NCBI RefSeq assembly: GCF_048001765.1
Contig: NZ_CP181447.1
Span: 1,798,001-1,862,000, forward strand
Direction of reading: 5' to 3'
Source of the DNA: Bombiscardovia asteroides_K
Lineage (GTDB): Bacteria; Actinomycetota; Actinomycetes; Actinomycetales; Bifidobacteriaceae
DNA length: 64,000 nt
This document shows, piece by piece, positions 9,391-18,118 of the stretch; positions within the stretch are counted from its first letter, which is position 1; each line of letters starts with the position of its first letter. Both the position numbers and the translations under genes were made by a program. The notes under the pieces were generated by a model, which was not told the origin of the DNA, ran no database searches, and was given only the letters and a program-made list of their open reading frames with translations.

Positions 9391-10932
9391 TTAGTCCTGT
9401 CCGGGAGCCTTGTCATCCACGGTGTACTCAGGCAGTTGCAGAGCAAAGTCCTCATCCTCGGGTACGGCCGAATCATTGATCCGCTCGCTGGTCGTCGCGT
9501 GCATGGTCACGGTCCCCCAGGCCGGCACGGTCACACTCTGCCAGCGGTTCCCCCAGCCGTTGACGGTGACAGCCGCCTTGATCGGCTCGCCCGTGGGGTT
9601 GTAGATATGGGCGGCGATGGATCCGTCCGGGCCCAGGAAAGCCACGGAGCCCAAAGAGCCGCTCCAGCCGTCCGGAGTGTAGTTGCTGGAGTCAATCACT
9701 ACTGAACCGGGTTCCACATCCTGGCCGAAACTGCGGAGCATGAAATACTCCAGGTTTCTGCGAACCTTGCCGCTGCCATGATCGATGGTGACCACCCCGC
9801 GTCTACCGTCGGCACCGATCTGGTTGGGCAGCCCACGCTCGTCCAGGGCCATGTTCCACAAGGTAATAAAGGAAGAGCCATGACGGACCAGCCAGTTGCC
9901 AATGACACCGGACATGATGTGAGCCGCATCCTCGGGGGTCTGGTCCAGCATGCAGCGACGTTCGGTCATGCCATAGATCCACTGCGGATAGACCCGGTTG
10001 GCATAGTCCAGATTCGGGTAGTCGTTGTCATAGGTGTGCAAAGTCAGACCATCAATGGATCTGGCCTGCTCAGCGGTGACATCCTTGTCGACCGGTCCGG
10101 TCAGGCAATGTGCCGAGTCGTCGTTGATGAAGATGCGCACCTGGGGGTGCCGACGGTCCAACGCAGGACGCAGGAATCGGTAGGCGAAGTCGGCCTGCTG
10201 GGCCAGAGTCCAGGTCATGGCCGGCCAAGGGGCGGCGTTGGAGGGTTCGTTCTGCACAGTGACCGCCCAGATGGGGATGCCTATGGCTTCCATTTCGTCG
10301 ATGTAGCGGGCGAAGTACCGGGCATAGGCCCCTTCGATAGAGTCCTCCAACGGATCATAACCGTTGCCTGTCCATTCGCCGAAACGCAGATGGCCGCCCA
10401 TGCACAGGTGGCCAGTGTTCTTCATCCAGGCCGGTGCGGTCCAAGGGGAAGCAATAATCTTCACAGCAGGGTTGATGGACAGAATCTCCTGAACGACGGG
10501 GATGATGTACTTGTAGTCCTTGGTGGCGTCCGGAGCGCCCGGCTCGCCCTCGCCCAGGGAGAACCTATTCAAATCCTTGTCATGCTCGCCGTAGGGAATG
10601 TCGTCGTAAGTGTAGTAGGGCTGTGAGGACGGCTCGCAGGAGCCCAGCGGTATGCGGATGACTGAAAAGCCGCCCTTGTCCGGGTTGAACATGTCATCCA
10701 GAAGAGCATGCCTTTGCTGCGCGGATTGGCTGCCCCAAATCAGCGAGGCCGCGGCATCGGTGATGGCGGCTCCGGCCCCGAGCCAGGGCTGACGTCTCTG
10801 GCAGGGGTCAATGACGATAGGCTTGGCATCCTTGGGCTTCTCCCCCATTGCAGGGGCTTGCAGGGGCCGGCGGCGATCGGTCAGGTCTCCGGAGGTCACG
10901 GTCCAGAACTGGTTGGTGAAGGTGATGGTCAT
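9391..10932 (-). CDS. Glycoside hydrolase family 30 (glucosylceramidase-like), paralog
   Basis: A 513-residue GH30 enzyme. The start chosen is the ATG at 10932 (MTITFTNQFWTVTSGDL), which aligns with the paralog's MKEIWTATAGDL; the ribosome site (GAGAGAG) is weak. Conserved parts: WLGAGAAITDAAASL, VIRIPLGSCEPSSQPYY, IIASPWTAPAWMKNTG, VTVQNEPSNAAPW with the acid/base Glu, and GMTERRCMLDQ with the candidate nucleophile. No signal peptide is seen, so it probably acts on imported glycosides. It is the first gene of a two-gene operon with the GH30 gene that follows. Confidence 0.87.
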   Translation of the reverse strand: MTITFTNQFWTVTSGDLTDRRRPLQAPAMGEKPKDAKPIVIDPCQRRQPWLGAGAAITDAAASLIWGSQSAQQRHALLDDMFNPDKGGFSVIRIPLGSCEPSSQPYYTYDDIPYGEHDKDLNRFSLGEGEPGAPDATKDYKYIIPVVQEILSINPAVKIIASPWTAPAWMKNTGHLCMGGHLRFGEWTGNGYDPLEDSIEGAYARYFARYIDEMEAIGIPIWAVTVQNEPSNAAPWPAMTWTLAQQADFAYRFLRPALDRRHPQVRIFINDDSAHCLTGPVDKDVTAEQARSIDGLTLHTYDNDYPNLDYANRVYPQWIYGMTERRCMLDQTPEDAAHIMSGVIGNWLVRHGSSFITLWNMALDERGLPNQIGADGRRGVVTIDHGSGKVRRNLEYFMLRSFGQDVEPGSVVIDSSNYTPDGWSGSLGSVAFLGPDGSIAAHIYNPTGEPIKAAVTVNGWGNRWQSVTVPAWGTVTMHATTSERINDSAVPEDEDFALQLPEYTVDDKAPGQD

Positions 10933-11014
10933 GATTGCTCTCTCGTTGTCATATCTGTGCATCGGCGCCACGGTCGATAGGACAGGGCCTTAGCTTAGCA
11001 GCGATTACAATCAT

Positions 11015-11030
11015 GAACAAACCGTTTCGA
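11015..11030. promoter_or_regulatory. Possible LacI-family operator upstream of the GH30 operon
   Basis: The sequence GAACAAACCGTTTCGA is an imperfect palindrome resembling LacI-family operators (core AAACCGTTT-like). It lies about 85 bases before the first GH30 start. No LacI-type gene is next to it, so this is a weak, pattern-only call. Confidence 0.3.
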
Positions 11031-11141
11031 TCAACTTCGATCATCACGACTGAACGCTCATCCTACGTTCCGAAATGACCTATGCAAATCGGCTCGGGCA
11101 AGCATAATCACCCCTGCGTGCACGGTAGGACAGGGTATAGG

Positions 11142-11180
11142 AAAAGCCCCGCACCACATCAATTGCAGTGCGGGGCTTTT
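11142..11180 (-). terminator. Intrinsic terminator of rplJL
   Basis: The arms AAAAGCCCCGCAC (11142-11154) and GTGCGGGGCTTTT (11168-11180) pair along 13 bases around a short loop. On the minus strand the stem ends in a T run, 30 bases after the rplL stop. This is a strong rho-independent terminator. Confidence 0.88.
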
Positions 11181-11210
11181 CAGCATGCAAAGGCTCAGAA
11201 GAGCCGATGA

Positions 11211-11591
11211 CTACTTGAGCTCGACGGTGGCGCCGGCCTCTTCCAGCTGGGCCTTGGCCTTGTCGGCGTCTTCCTTCTTGGCGCCTTCCAGGACGGTCTT
11301 GGGGGCACCGTCAACCAGAGCCTTGGCATCGGCCAGGCCCAGGTTGGTGATGGCCTTGACGGCCTTGATGACCTGGATCTTCTTGTCGCCGATGGCGGAG
11401 AGGACGACGTCGAACTCGGTCTTCTCCTCCTCAGCGGGAGCAGCAGCACCGGGGGCGGCAGCGGCCACGGCCACAGGGGCGGAGGCCTCGACATCGAACT
11501 CGTCCTCGAACTTCTTGACGAAGTCGGACAGCTCGACCAGAGTCATTTCCTTGAACGCGTCGATGAGCTCGTCAGCGGAGAGCTTGGCCAT
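11211..11591 (-). CDS. rplL: 50S ribosomal protein L7/L12
   Basis: A 126-residue ribosomal stalk protein that recruits translation factors. N-terminal dimerisation domain: KLSADELIDAFKEMTLVELSDFVKKFEDEFDVEA. An Ala/Pro-rich hinge (residues about 38-55) follows. The C-terminal factor-binding domain is EKTEFDVVLSAIGDKKIQVIKAV, then LGLADAKALVDGAPKTVLEG and ending GATVELK. Length is normal. It follows rplJ in the conserved rplJ-rplL operon and is followed by a strong terminator. Confidence 0.98.
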   Translation of the reverse strand: MAKLSADELIDAFKEMTLVELSDFVKKFEDEFDVEASAPVAVAAAAPGAAAPAEEEKTEFDVVLSAIGDKKIQVIKAVKAITNLGLADAKALVDGAPKTVLEGAKKEDADKAKAQLEEAGATVELK

Positions 11592-11693
11592 AATGGCTTC
11601 CTTTCATTTGTGGCGACCGGCATTGACTGGTAGGCCGATCACCGAACATCTTTTTTGTGTTTGCCGTATGAATCCGGGCCGATGGCCGTGGAC

Positions 11694-12215
11694 TCAGGCG
11701 GCCTTTTCCTGCTTCTCGCGCAGGGCGTCGAACGTGCGCACAGCCTTGGTAGGCACAGCGACGAACAGGTTGGCGGCCTTGGACATGGTGCCCTTGAGCG
11801 CGCCGGCCATCCGGGAGAGCAGAACATCGCGGGATTCCAGATCCGCGATCTTCTCCATGGCATCCGCGTCAGCAACAGCTCCATCGATGAAGCCGCCCTT
11901 GACGATCAGTGCCGGGTTGTCCTTGGCGAAATCACGCAGCGTCTTGGCGGCATTGACGTAATCACCCTTGACAAAGGTGATGGCGCAGGGGCCGGCAAGC
12001 ATCTCATCGAGACCCTCGATTCCAGCCTCTTTGGCCGCAATCCGGGCTAGCGTGTTCTTCGCCACGTTGTAGGAAGTATCGCGGCCTAGCTTGTTTCGCA
12101 GATCGGCGACCTGCGGAACACTGAGCCCGCGGTACTCGGTGAGGATGATGGCATCGGCGTCACGGAACTTGTCCGTCAGCCTGGCGACAGCCTCTTCCTT
12201 TTCGGGCCTTTTCAT
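11694..12215 (-). CDS. rplJ: 50S ribosomal protein L10
   Basis: A 173-residue protein that anchors the L7/L12 dimers to 23S rRNA and represses its own operon. The ATG at 12215 (MKRPEKEEAVARLTDKF) follows GGAAGG; the longer open frame upstream is leader RNA, not protein. Typical segments: AIILTEYRGLSVPQVADLRNKL, YNVAKNTLARIAA, and a C-terminal helix (RTFDALREKQEKAA) that binds L7/L12. Expression is likely controlled by the L10 leader and attenuator immediately upstream. Confidence 0.97.
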   Translation of the reverse strand: MKRPEKEEAVARLTDKFRDADAIILTEYRGLSVPQVADLRNKLGRDTSYNVAKNTLARIAAKEAGIEGLDEMLAGPCAITFVKGDYVNAAKTLRDFAKDNPALIVKGGFIDGAVADADAMEKIADLESRDVLLSRMAGALKGTMSKAANLFVAVPTKAVRTFDALREKQEKAA

Positions 12216-12403
12216 GGCGTTCCTTCCTAGACAGACCTCTGGAGGGAGCCGGACGACTGAGCATGGCAGGCAAAAAGAAAGCCCTGCCGACAGGCAGAGC
12301 GGAAAACAGGTCGCAAGGACCAATTTGAAACTCAACCTGTGCTGGCTCGATCATCCGAACTTAGGAGACCCAAGGGTCCCGACCAACGGTCTTTGGTATG
12401 CAA
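12216..12403 (-). ncRNA. Ribosomal protein L10 leader
   Basis: About 190 bases of untranslated RNA lie between the predicted transcription start (near 12403) and the rplJ ATG. L10 leaders in many bacteria bind the L10(L12)4 complex through a kink-turn and switch between elongation and termination. Here the leader has an upstream paired region (GGTCGGGACCC-type sequences near 12370-12395) and a terminator-like hairpin before the ribosome site. The leader class is inferred from position and the attenuator; the kink-turn itself was not modelled. Confidence 0.7.
12272..12300 (-). terminator. Attenuator in the rplJ leader
   Basis: On the minus strand GCTCTGCC, a TGTC tetraloop and GGCAGGGC (12281-12300) form an 8-base stem with one wobble pair. 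It is followed directly by TTTCTTTTT (12272-12280). A complete intrinsic terminator inside a 5' leader, before rplJ's ribosome site, is the hallmark of attenuation. Confidence 0.8.
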
Positions 12404-12409
12404 CGGCTA

Positions 12410-12438
12410 ATAGTACACAGATCAACAAGGACCGTCAA
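12410..12438 (-). promoter_or_regulatory. Promoter of rplJL
   Basis: Minus-strand TTGACG (12433-12438), a 17-base spacer and TACTAT (12410-12415) form a near-consensus housekeeping sigma promoter. It is placed directly after the stop of the upstream GH78 gene, so the ribosomal operon starts its own transcript. Confidence 0.75.
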
Positions 12439-12441
12439 GTT

Positions 12442-15144
12442 CTATAGACGCGGCACCATCAGATGGTGATGGCCGCAGGGCAGCGCATCCGTAACCAGGG
12501 ATCCTGCTCTGCAACGAATGCCGGCCAACCGGCTCTCTGCATCCAAGGCCTTCAGCATGATCGGCGACCCGTCCAGGAAGACCTCGACCTGAACCCCTGG
12601 TCTGACGCCGAGCACAGGAGGGAGGACCAAGTAACCCCGGCAGCCCTGGGGCACGGTCAATTCCAGATCGATGCCCGGCAGGAGGACAAACCCTGGCCTG
12701 TTATCCACTCTTCCCGTGATTGTATAGGAGATATGGATGTCCCCCGTGGGCACGGGCATGGTCAGCTCGGCCCGGGCCAGGCCTCCGGGCTGTGGGGCTG
12801 CAAGGAACTCACGGTACCCGGGCTTCAAAGGCCGCAGTCCCATCAGCCCGCTGGAAATCAGCCAGACAGGCGAGGCTCCCCAGGGGTGCGAATAGGTGGT
12901 GTTGGATTTGATCGATGGGTCCCAGGCCTCCATGGTGCCTCCAGCACCCTGGTCCAACATGTGCTTCCAGCTGCGCATACCCTCCCCTGCTGAGAGCAGA
13001 GCCAGAGCATCAGCCCCTAGGCCTGATCGATAAAGTCCATCCAAAAGCACGGCGGCCCCGTAGGCACTGCAGGCCATTCCCCTACGACGTAGATAGGCAC
13101 CGACCTCCTCCAGACGAGCGGGATCAGAGGGAGGCGCAAAAGCCAGCACAAAGGCCGAAGCATGCATGGCGCAGTGATTGATGGCCGGACCGTCGGGACC
13201 GTCGAGCAGACCATCCCGGTAGGCACCGACCGCTGGATCGTAGAGCCGCTCGTCCAAGGCCTCTTGCATTTTCCGGGACACCTCTGCCAGACGGGCAGCT
13301 CTGCTACGACGTCCCAATGCCCGTGACAGACGAGCCATGGCTTTATAGGCGGCACTGGCCAGTGCGTTGATGACCGTGTTGACACGACCGAAGACATATC
13401 CATCACGTTCAACGGGCGGCCAGTCGACCAGGTCTCCATCCATCTGGCTGGAGGCGCCGGGGTCCTTGACGATCAACCCGCTGTCCTGGTCCAGATACCT
13501 GTCTGGCAGCAGTCCCATCAGCCGGTCGTACTGGTCCGCCGCCTGGGTCAGATCTCCGGTGTGCATCCAGGCATCGTGAACAGCCAAAATGCTGTAGAGG
13601 GGCCACTCGGTGGGCCAGGTTCTATTGGCGATCAGATAGTCCACGCTGTAACGACCCAGGGCGGGCGCATCATCCAGCACCATATGAGCCCGCTGCTGGA
13701 TCCAGGCATCAGCCTCATAGGGAGCCCGCTCCCTGGTCCAGGAATCGACGTAGATGTCGGCGTTGAGTCCCCTGATGGTGTTTCGCCCCAGCTGCCAGAC
13801 CTCATCCAACAGAGGCCTGTCGCAATGAAACCTGGCATGGTCGTCATATACGGGAGCCTCAAGGCACTCTGCCCACAGGCCCCCGTCAGACAGGCTCGCC
13901 AGCAGCCCTTCAGGGTCGGATTCCGCCGACCATATCAGCTCCAGATATCGGAAGACCCGGATCCCCCAAGTCTGTGCCCGGTTGCGGCCAGGCTGCAGCC
14001 GCCAGCGATCCTGATAGACGTTGGAGGTGGCCAGACGGTAGCGAACGCCGCCTTGGCCGTCCAGGACCTCCCCGTAACGGACAATCAAGTCCAAATGTTG
14101 CGACAGATCCACCCGCAGACCGATGCCGCCCAACCGTACGGAACCGAAATCCAGCAGAAGATGGCCGGGCACTGTCTTCAGAACCCGATGAACATCCACC
14201 CGGGTCAGTCTGGTGCCGTCTGCAGGAGCTGCCAGGCACTTGGAGAATGAGGACCGAATCCGGACCTTGGGCCAATCCGAGTCGTCAAAGCCCGGTTTGG
14301 AAAAACCCCAGGGGTATCGGGACAGATCAATGTCCTCAGCCGGAGCCTGATAGTAGGTTGTACCGATAGAGGCGCTGTCAGGAAATGCCTTGGCCCCGCT
14401 AATAGCCTTCCATTCGGCATCCGTGCCATACTCCACCCTGCCATCAGGCCGACCAACATCCAACTGGGCCTGGAAACGGCGGCCCTCCATGGCATAGGCC
14501 ACCACGCCCAGAACGTTCTGAGCCCCCGGACGCAAGAGGTCGGTGACCTCGTAACCCCTGTAGCGATCCTCTCCATCCAGGGGGAATACTGGACCACAGC
14601 CCAGAAACCGCCCGTTGAGCCATAGTCGATAGACAAATTGACGCGCGGGTACAGTGCTGTCGGCGGTCGCATACAGGCTAGCCCAGAGGATCGGCCCCGG
14701 GGGCAGCCGGACCACACCACGCATCAGCGCCCAACCTTTGGCATTACCCTGAGAACCTGAGGGGTTCTTTTCGTCCTCTGCGGACCAAATGGCTTGAGCA
14801 TGCCAGACCAGGCCAGGCCCCGTTCCAAAGGTGATGGGTTCAGACCCTATCAACCGACGGCCCTGTGCATCCAGCAGAAGAACGGTCAGCCAATACCGTT
14901 GCGAAGGACCCATATCCGGTCCAGGGAGCCGACTGCCATTGAGCTCGTCCGCAGGTTGGATGCCGGTGTCTACAAGTATCCTCCCCTTAGGCTGTTCGAA
15001 GACTTGCACCCTGGCCAAACGGACCCTATCCGCCCAGGACGGCAAAGGGTCCAACCTCCACCTGACCGTGGGCCTGAGTCCCGGTTCGATATCCACGGGA
15101 CAATCCCGATCCTCGATCAACACCTGCAAAGGCTCACAGCCCAT
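12442..15144 (-). CDS. Alpha-L-rhamnosidase, GH78
   Basis: A 900-residue enzyme that releases terminal alpha-L-rhamnose from plant glycosides. The ATG at 15144 follows AAGGAGG. N-terminal beta-sandwich domains (about residues 1-400) include YRLWLNGRFLGCGPVFPL and the RYGEVLDGQGGVRYRL strand. The (alpha/alpha)6 barrel follows: FHCDRPLLDEVWQLGRNTIRG, then the acidic motif YVDSWTRERAPYEADAW, which supplies catalytic Asp/Glu. GAGGTMEAWDPS, then SNTTYSHPWGASP, is the other conserved active-site stretch. There is no signal peptide, so it acts inside the cell on imported rhamnosides. It is the last gene of the ABC importer operon. Confidence 0.9.
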   Translation of the reverse strand: MGCEPLQVLIEDRDCPVDIEPGLRPTVRWRLDPLPSWADRVRLARVQVFEQPKGRILVDTGIQPADELNGSRLPGPDMGPSQRYWLTVLLLDAQGRRLIGSEPITFGTGPGLVWHAQAIWSAEDEKNPSGSQGNAKGWALMRGVVRLPPGPILWASLYATADSTVPARQFVYRLWLNGRFLGCGPVFPLDGEDRYRGYEVTDLLRPGAQNVLGVVAYAMEGRRFQAQLDVGRPDGRVEYGTDAEWKAISGAKAFPDSASIGTTYYQAPAEDIDLSRYPWGFSKPGFDDSDWPKVRIRSSFSKCLAAPADGTRLTRVDVHRVLKTVPGHLLLDFGSVRLGGIGLRVDLSQHLDLIVRYGEVLDGQGGVRYRLATSNVYQDRWRLQPGRNRAQTWGIRVFRYLELIWSAESDPEGLLASLSDGGLWAECLEAPVYDDHARFHCDRPLLDEVWQLGRNTIRGLNADIYVDSWTRERAPYEADAWIQQRAHMVLDDAPALGRYSVDYLIANRTWPTEWPLYSILAVHDAWMHTGDLTQAADQYDRLMGLLPDRYLDQDSGLIVKDPGASSQMDGDLVDWPPVERDGYVFGRVNTVINALASAAYKAMARLSRALGRRSRAARLAEVSRKMQEALDERLYDPAVGAYRDGLLDGPDGPAINHCAMHASAFVLAFAPPSDPARLEEVGAYLRRRGMACSAYGAAVLLDGLYRSGLGADALALLSAGEGMRSWKHMLDQGAGGTMEAWDPSIKSNTTYSHPWGASPVWLISSGLMGLRPLKPGYREFLAAPQPGGLARAELTMPVPTGDIHISYTITGRVDNRPGFVLLPGIDLELTVPQGCRGYLVLPPVLGVRPGVQVEVFLDGSPIMLKALDAESRLAGIRCRAGSLVTDALPCGHHHLMVPRL

Positions 15145-15197
15145 TCCAGTAAATCCTCCTTGAGCCTGCTCTCAAATGCAACTTTCTTCATGAACCG

Positions 15198-16091
15198 CTA
15201 TTGCCGGTAGTCCTGCAACGCAGTGAAGGAGGAACCCTTGGGTCCAGCAGCCGGCAGTCCATACATGACCTGGACGCCTGGGTCCTCGCTCTCACGGGCC
15301 ATCTGCCGGAAGAAGGGGTCAGCCTGCCACCGCACGGCTGCCCAAACCAGATACCAGATCAGGCCAGTGGCCAGAAGAGCCACCAGGATGGGCGAGCGCA
15401 TCAGCCCCCAGACATACCCAGCCAGGATCGCCAGCGACAGAACCAGCATGTACCAGCGGCGAACCGACAGGAGGAGACCATTGATCAAGACCTTGCGGAT
15501 GCGCGCCAGAGGATATTCCACCAGTAGCACCAGAGAGACCAAGGCGGTCTGCACCAGGAGCAGCAGGCATACCAGGATTGGGAAGAACATGATCTGGCCC
15601 CATGAGAGCTGTGACATGATCTGCAGATCATAAATCAGCGCGAAAGCAATGAGCCCCAGAGGTAACCAGGTCGCCCATGACCTCAGGGCCAGCACCTTGT
15701 AGGCCCGCCAATATGCACGGAAGAACCCATAGACCGCCCCCGAATCCACATAGGGTTTCGCTATCCAATCCGGCAGAGATTGCCCACGCTCTGTCATGGA
15801 ATCCATGGCCTGCCGCCTGGCCCGGGCAGAGGCCGAGGACAGGCCTGGATGATCGCGGTAGATAGCAAAGAGGGCGGCCAGACCAGGCGCGGACAGCACG
15901 GCTGCCAGCAGATAGGTCGGGAAGTACTGCGGATCTCTCAGAAAGACCACTACAGCAGCCAAGGGCAGCATCCCCAGCAGGGAGCAGCACCCAGCACCGA
16001 GCACCACAGCAATTGAGTTGGTGATCCCCAAGAGGGCACGCATGGCGTAGCCCTTGGCGGGACGCCCCTGGTCGCCATCGCTTCCAGCCAA
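15198..16091 (-). CDS. DUF624 (YesL-like) membrane protein
   Basis: A 297-residue integral membrane protein with about six hydrophobic helices (for example SIAVVLGAGCCSLLGMLPLAAVVVF and ILVCLLLLVQTALVSLVLLVEY). The YesL/DUF624 family is encoded inside sugar ABC-importer operons for pectin and rhamnogalacturonan breakdown, as in Bacillus yesL, but its molecular role is unknown. It lies three bases after the second permease gene and 54 bases before the GH78 gene. Confidence 0.75.
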   Translation of the reverse strand: MAGSDGDQGRPAKGYAMRALLGITNSIAVVLGAGCCSLLGMLPLAAVVVFLRDPQYFPTYLLAAVLSAPGLAALFAIYRDHPGLSSASARARRQAMDSMTERGQSLPDWIAKPYVDSGAVYGFFRAYWRAYKVLALRSWATWLPLGLIAFALIYDLQIMSQLSWGQIMFFPILVCLLLLVQTALVSLVLLVEYPLARIRKVLINGLLLSVRRWYMLVLSLAILAGYVWGLMRSPILVALLATGLIWYLVWAAVRWQADPFFRQMARESEDPGVQVMYGLPAAGPKGSSFTALQDYRQ

Positions 16092-16094
16092 GAC

Positions 16095-16994
16095 TCAGCC
16101 TTTCATTCCGGATGTCGCAATGCCGGCGATGAACTGTTTCTGCCCGATCAGGAAGACAATCAGAATGGGCAGGACCGAAAGGACCGAGCCGGTCATGATC
16201 ATGGCAAAATCAGCATTGTACTGGGAAATGAAGAGCTTGAGGCCCAGCTGGATCGTGTAGAGCTTCTGGGAACGCAAGTAGATCAGCGGACCCATGTAGT
16301 CGTTCCACGTATTAGTGAAAGTGATGATTGCCAAGGCTGCCAGTGACGGTCCCGACAGGGGAAGCATGATGCGCCAGTAGATGCCGAACTCACTGAGCCC
16401 ATCCAATCGGCCCGCCTCAGACAAATCCTCAGGTATGGTGTCGTAGAACTGTTTCATCATGAAAACACCGAAGGCTCCAAAGGCTTGCAGAAGGATGATG
16501 GACCATCGCGTATCGGAGAGACCGACGGCGGAGACCAGCTTGAACTGCGGAATCATGTAGGCCTGCCAGGGCACGGCCATGGTGGCAATATAAATCAGGA
16601 AGAGGGTGGTACGCCCTCTGAAGGGGATCTTCGAGAAGCCATAGGCGGCGAAGGATCCGGTAAAGACCTGTAGGAGGGTCACAATCACAGCAAAGAAGAT
16701 GGTGTTGAGCAACCAAGTCGTCATATCGGACTTGGTCCAGATGGCTATGTAGTTCTCCCAGTGCCAGACCGATGGGAACCACTTGATGGGGATGGCGTAG
16801 ACCTCATTGTTGGGTTTCAGAGAGGACAGGAACATCCAGAAGAAAGGCAGGAGCACGAAGGCGGAGACAGCAATCATGGCCAGATACCCGATGATTGTTC
16901 CGACGATCTTGGTCGGGGGGACCTGCTTCTTGTTCCAGGGTATCTCCTCACCAGTAGGCGAGGGAACGGTTGCAGAGACTGTGTTGGTGGACAT
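16095..16994 (-). CDS. Carbohydrate ABC transporter permease (MalG/AraQ type)
   Basis: A 299-residue inner-membrane permease with six predicted helices. The EAA loop that contacts the ATPase reads SEAGRLDGLSEFGIYWRIMLP. It pairs with the upstream permease to form the channel of a CUT1-class sugar importer. No ATPase gene is in the operon; as in many Actinobacteria a shared MsiK-type ATPase elsewhere probably energises it. Four bases separate it from the upstream permease gene. Confidence 0.92.
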   Translation of the reverse strand: MSTNTVSATVPSPTGEEIPWNKKQVPPTKIVGTIIGYLAMIAVSAFVLLPFFWMFLSSLKPNNEVYAIPIKWFPSVWHWENYIAIWTKSDMTTWLLNTIFFAVIVTLLQVFTGSFAAYGFSKIPFRGRTTLFLIYIATMAVPWQAYMIPQFKLVSAVGLSDTRWSIILLQAFGAFGVFMMKQFYDTIPEDLSEAGRLDGLSEFGIYWRIMLPLSGPSLAALAIITFTNTWNDYMGPLIYLRSQKLYTIQLGLKLFISQYNADFAMIMTGSVLSVLPILIVFLIGQKQFIAGIATSGMKG

Positions 16995-16998
16995 AATC

Positions 16999-17988
16999 TC
17001 AGTCCTCCTTCAGGTTGTTGTACCAGAACTGGACCAGCGTGACCACCATGCAGATGGCCAGAAGAACCAGGGAGACGGTCGAAGCATAGCCGAAGTCACC
17101 ACGTTCGAAGGCTACACGGTAGATATACTGCGCCAGCACCAGAGTGCTGGTGCCAGGGCCGCCATCGGTCATAACCAGTGTCAGATCAAGGATCTTGAAG
17201 GATCCGATGGTCAGGGTGACCATGACGAAGAAGAGTGTGGGGCGCATCATGGGAACGGTCACATGCCAGAAGCGCTGCCATCCGTTTGTGCCATCAAGCT
17301 CAGCGGCTTCATAGAGCTCTGAGGGGATGGTCTGCAGACCTGCCAGGAGCAGGATCATATAGTAGCCAACCTCACGCCAGGTGCCCACGACGATGACGGC
17401 AGGCATGGCCCAGGCCGTCGAGCCCAGCCACCCCGGGGGATTGCTGATGAAAAGCCGAAGGAAGGAGTTTATGGGGCCGGACTTGGGGTCGAAGAGCATT
17501 CCCCAAACCTGGGCCGCAGCCACTATAGAGGTGATGTAGGGGAAGAAGGCCACTGTTCTGAAGAAGGCGCGCCCGCGCAGCTTGGAGTTGAGCAGGACGG
17601 CCAGGGCGAAGGCCAGGACCAAAGTCAGGGGGATGTGGACTATCGAGTAGTAAATAGTGTTCCACACCGAGGTCATGAAGATCTTGTCGTGGGATAGCCT
17701 GACCCAGTTCTTCACACCGTTCAAGACTGGGTTGCCGAAAGCCGACCACTTGGTAAAGGCTATATAAAAGAGCGTCAGGGTGGGCAGGAGAGTCAGGCAG
17801 ATAAAACCTATGAAATTCGGCGATATGAATATCAAGCCATTGCGCAGGTTCCTTCGTGAAATAGCCTTGGCGTTGAACTTGCCCTGCTTAATTTTGGGGG
17901 CTCGTCGCCCGCCGCCGGGCCCATGAGACCCCGTTTGGTGATCAGCGACCGCCTGTCGATCGTCGACCACGCCGATTTCTTCTGACAT
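16999..17988 (-). CDS. Carbohydrate ABC transporter permease (MalF/UgpA type)
   Basis: A 329-residue permease. A hydrophilic N-terminus of about 45 residues precedes helix 1 (GLIFISPNFIGFICLTLLPTLTLFY). The EAA loop is YEAAELDGTNGWQRFWHVTVP. Partner of the downstream permease in a CUT1 sugar importer that probably takes up rhamnosides, judging from the GH78 gene in the operon. Confidence 0.92.
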   Translation of the reverse strand: MSEEIGVVDDRQAVADHQTGSHGPGGGRRAPKIKQGKFNAKAISRRNLRNGLIFISPNFIGFICLTLLPTLTLFYIAFTKWSAFGNPVLNGVKNWVRLSHDKIFMTSVWNTIYYSIVHIPLTLVLAFALAVLLNSKLRGRAFFRTVAFFPYITSIVAAAQVWGMLFDPKSGPINSFLRLFISNPPGWLGSTAWAMPAVIVVGTWREVGYYMILLLAGLQTIPSELYEAAELDGTNGWQRFWHVTVPMMRPTLFFVMVTLTIGSFKILDLTLVMTDGGPGTSTLVLAQYIYRVAFERGDFGYASTVSLVLLAICMVVTLVQFWYNNLKED

Positions 17989-18064
17989 CTGTGCCTCTCC
18001 TTACTACCATCACGCGTCGTGGGTTTGAGCAGTCCCCAGCCGCTCTTACTCCAATTGGCTCAGT

Positions 18065-18104
18065 GGGAGGCTTCAGAACACGTATATGCATCCTGAAGCC
18101 TCCC
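18065..18104 (-). promoter_or_regulatory. Intercistronic stem-loop after the binding-protein gene
   Basis: Twelve-base arms GGGAGGCTTCAG (18065-18076) and CTGAAGCCTCCC (18093-18104) pair perfectly but have no T run after them. The position between the binding-protein gene and the first permease suggests a stabilising or processing hairpin that keeps the binding protein in excess over the permeases, as in malE-malF type operons. Confidence 0.55.
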
Positions 18105-18118
18105 TGCGTCACCGGAGA

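Noticed and set aside
7920..9479. A 519-residue plus-strand frame
   Set aside because: Antisense shadow of the GH30 gene, which has clear family motifs.
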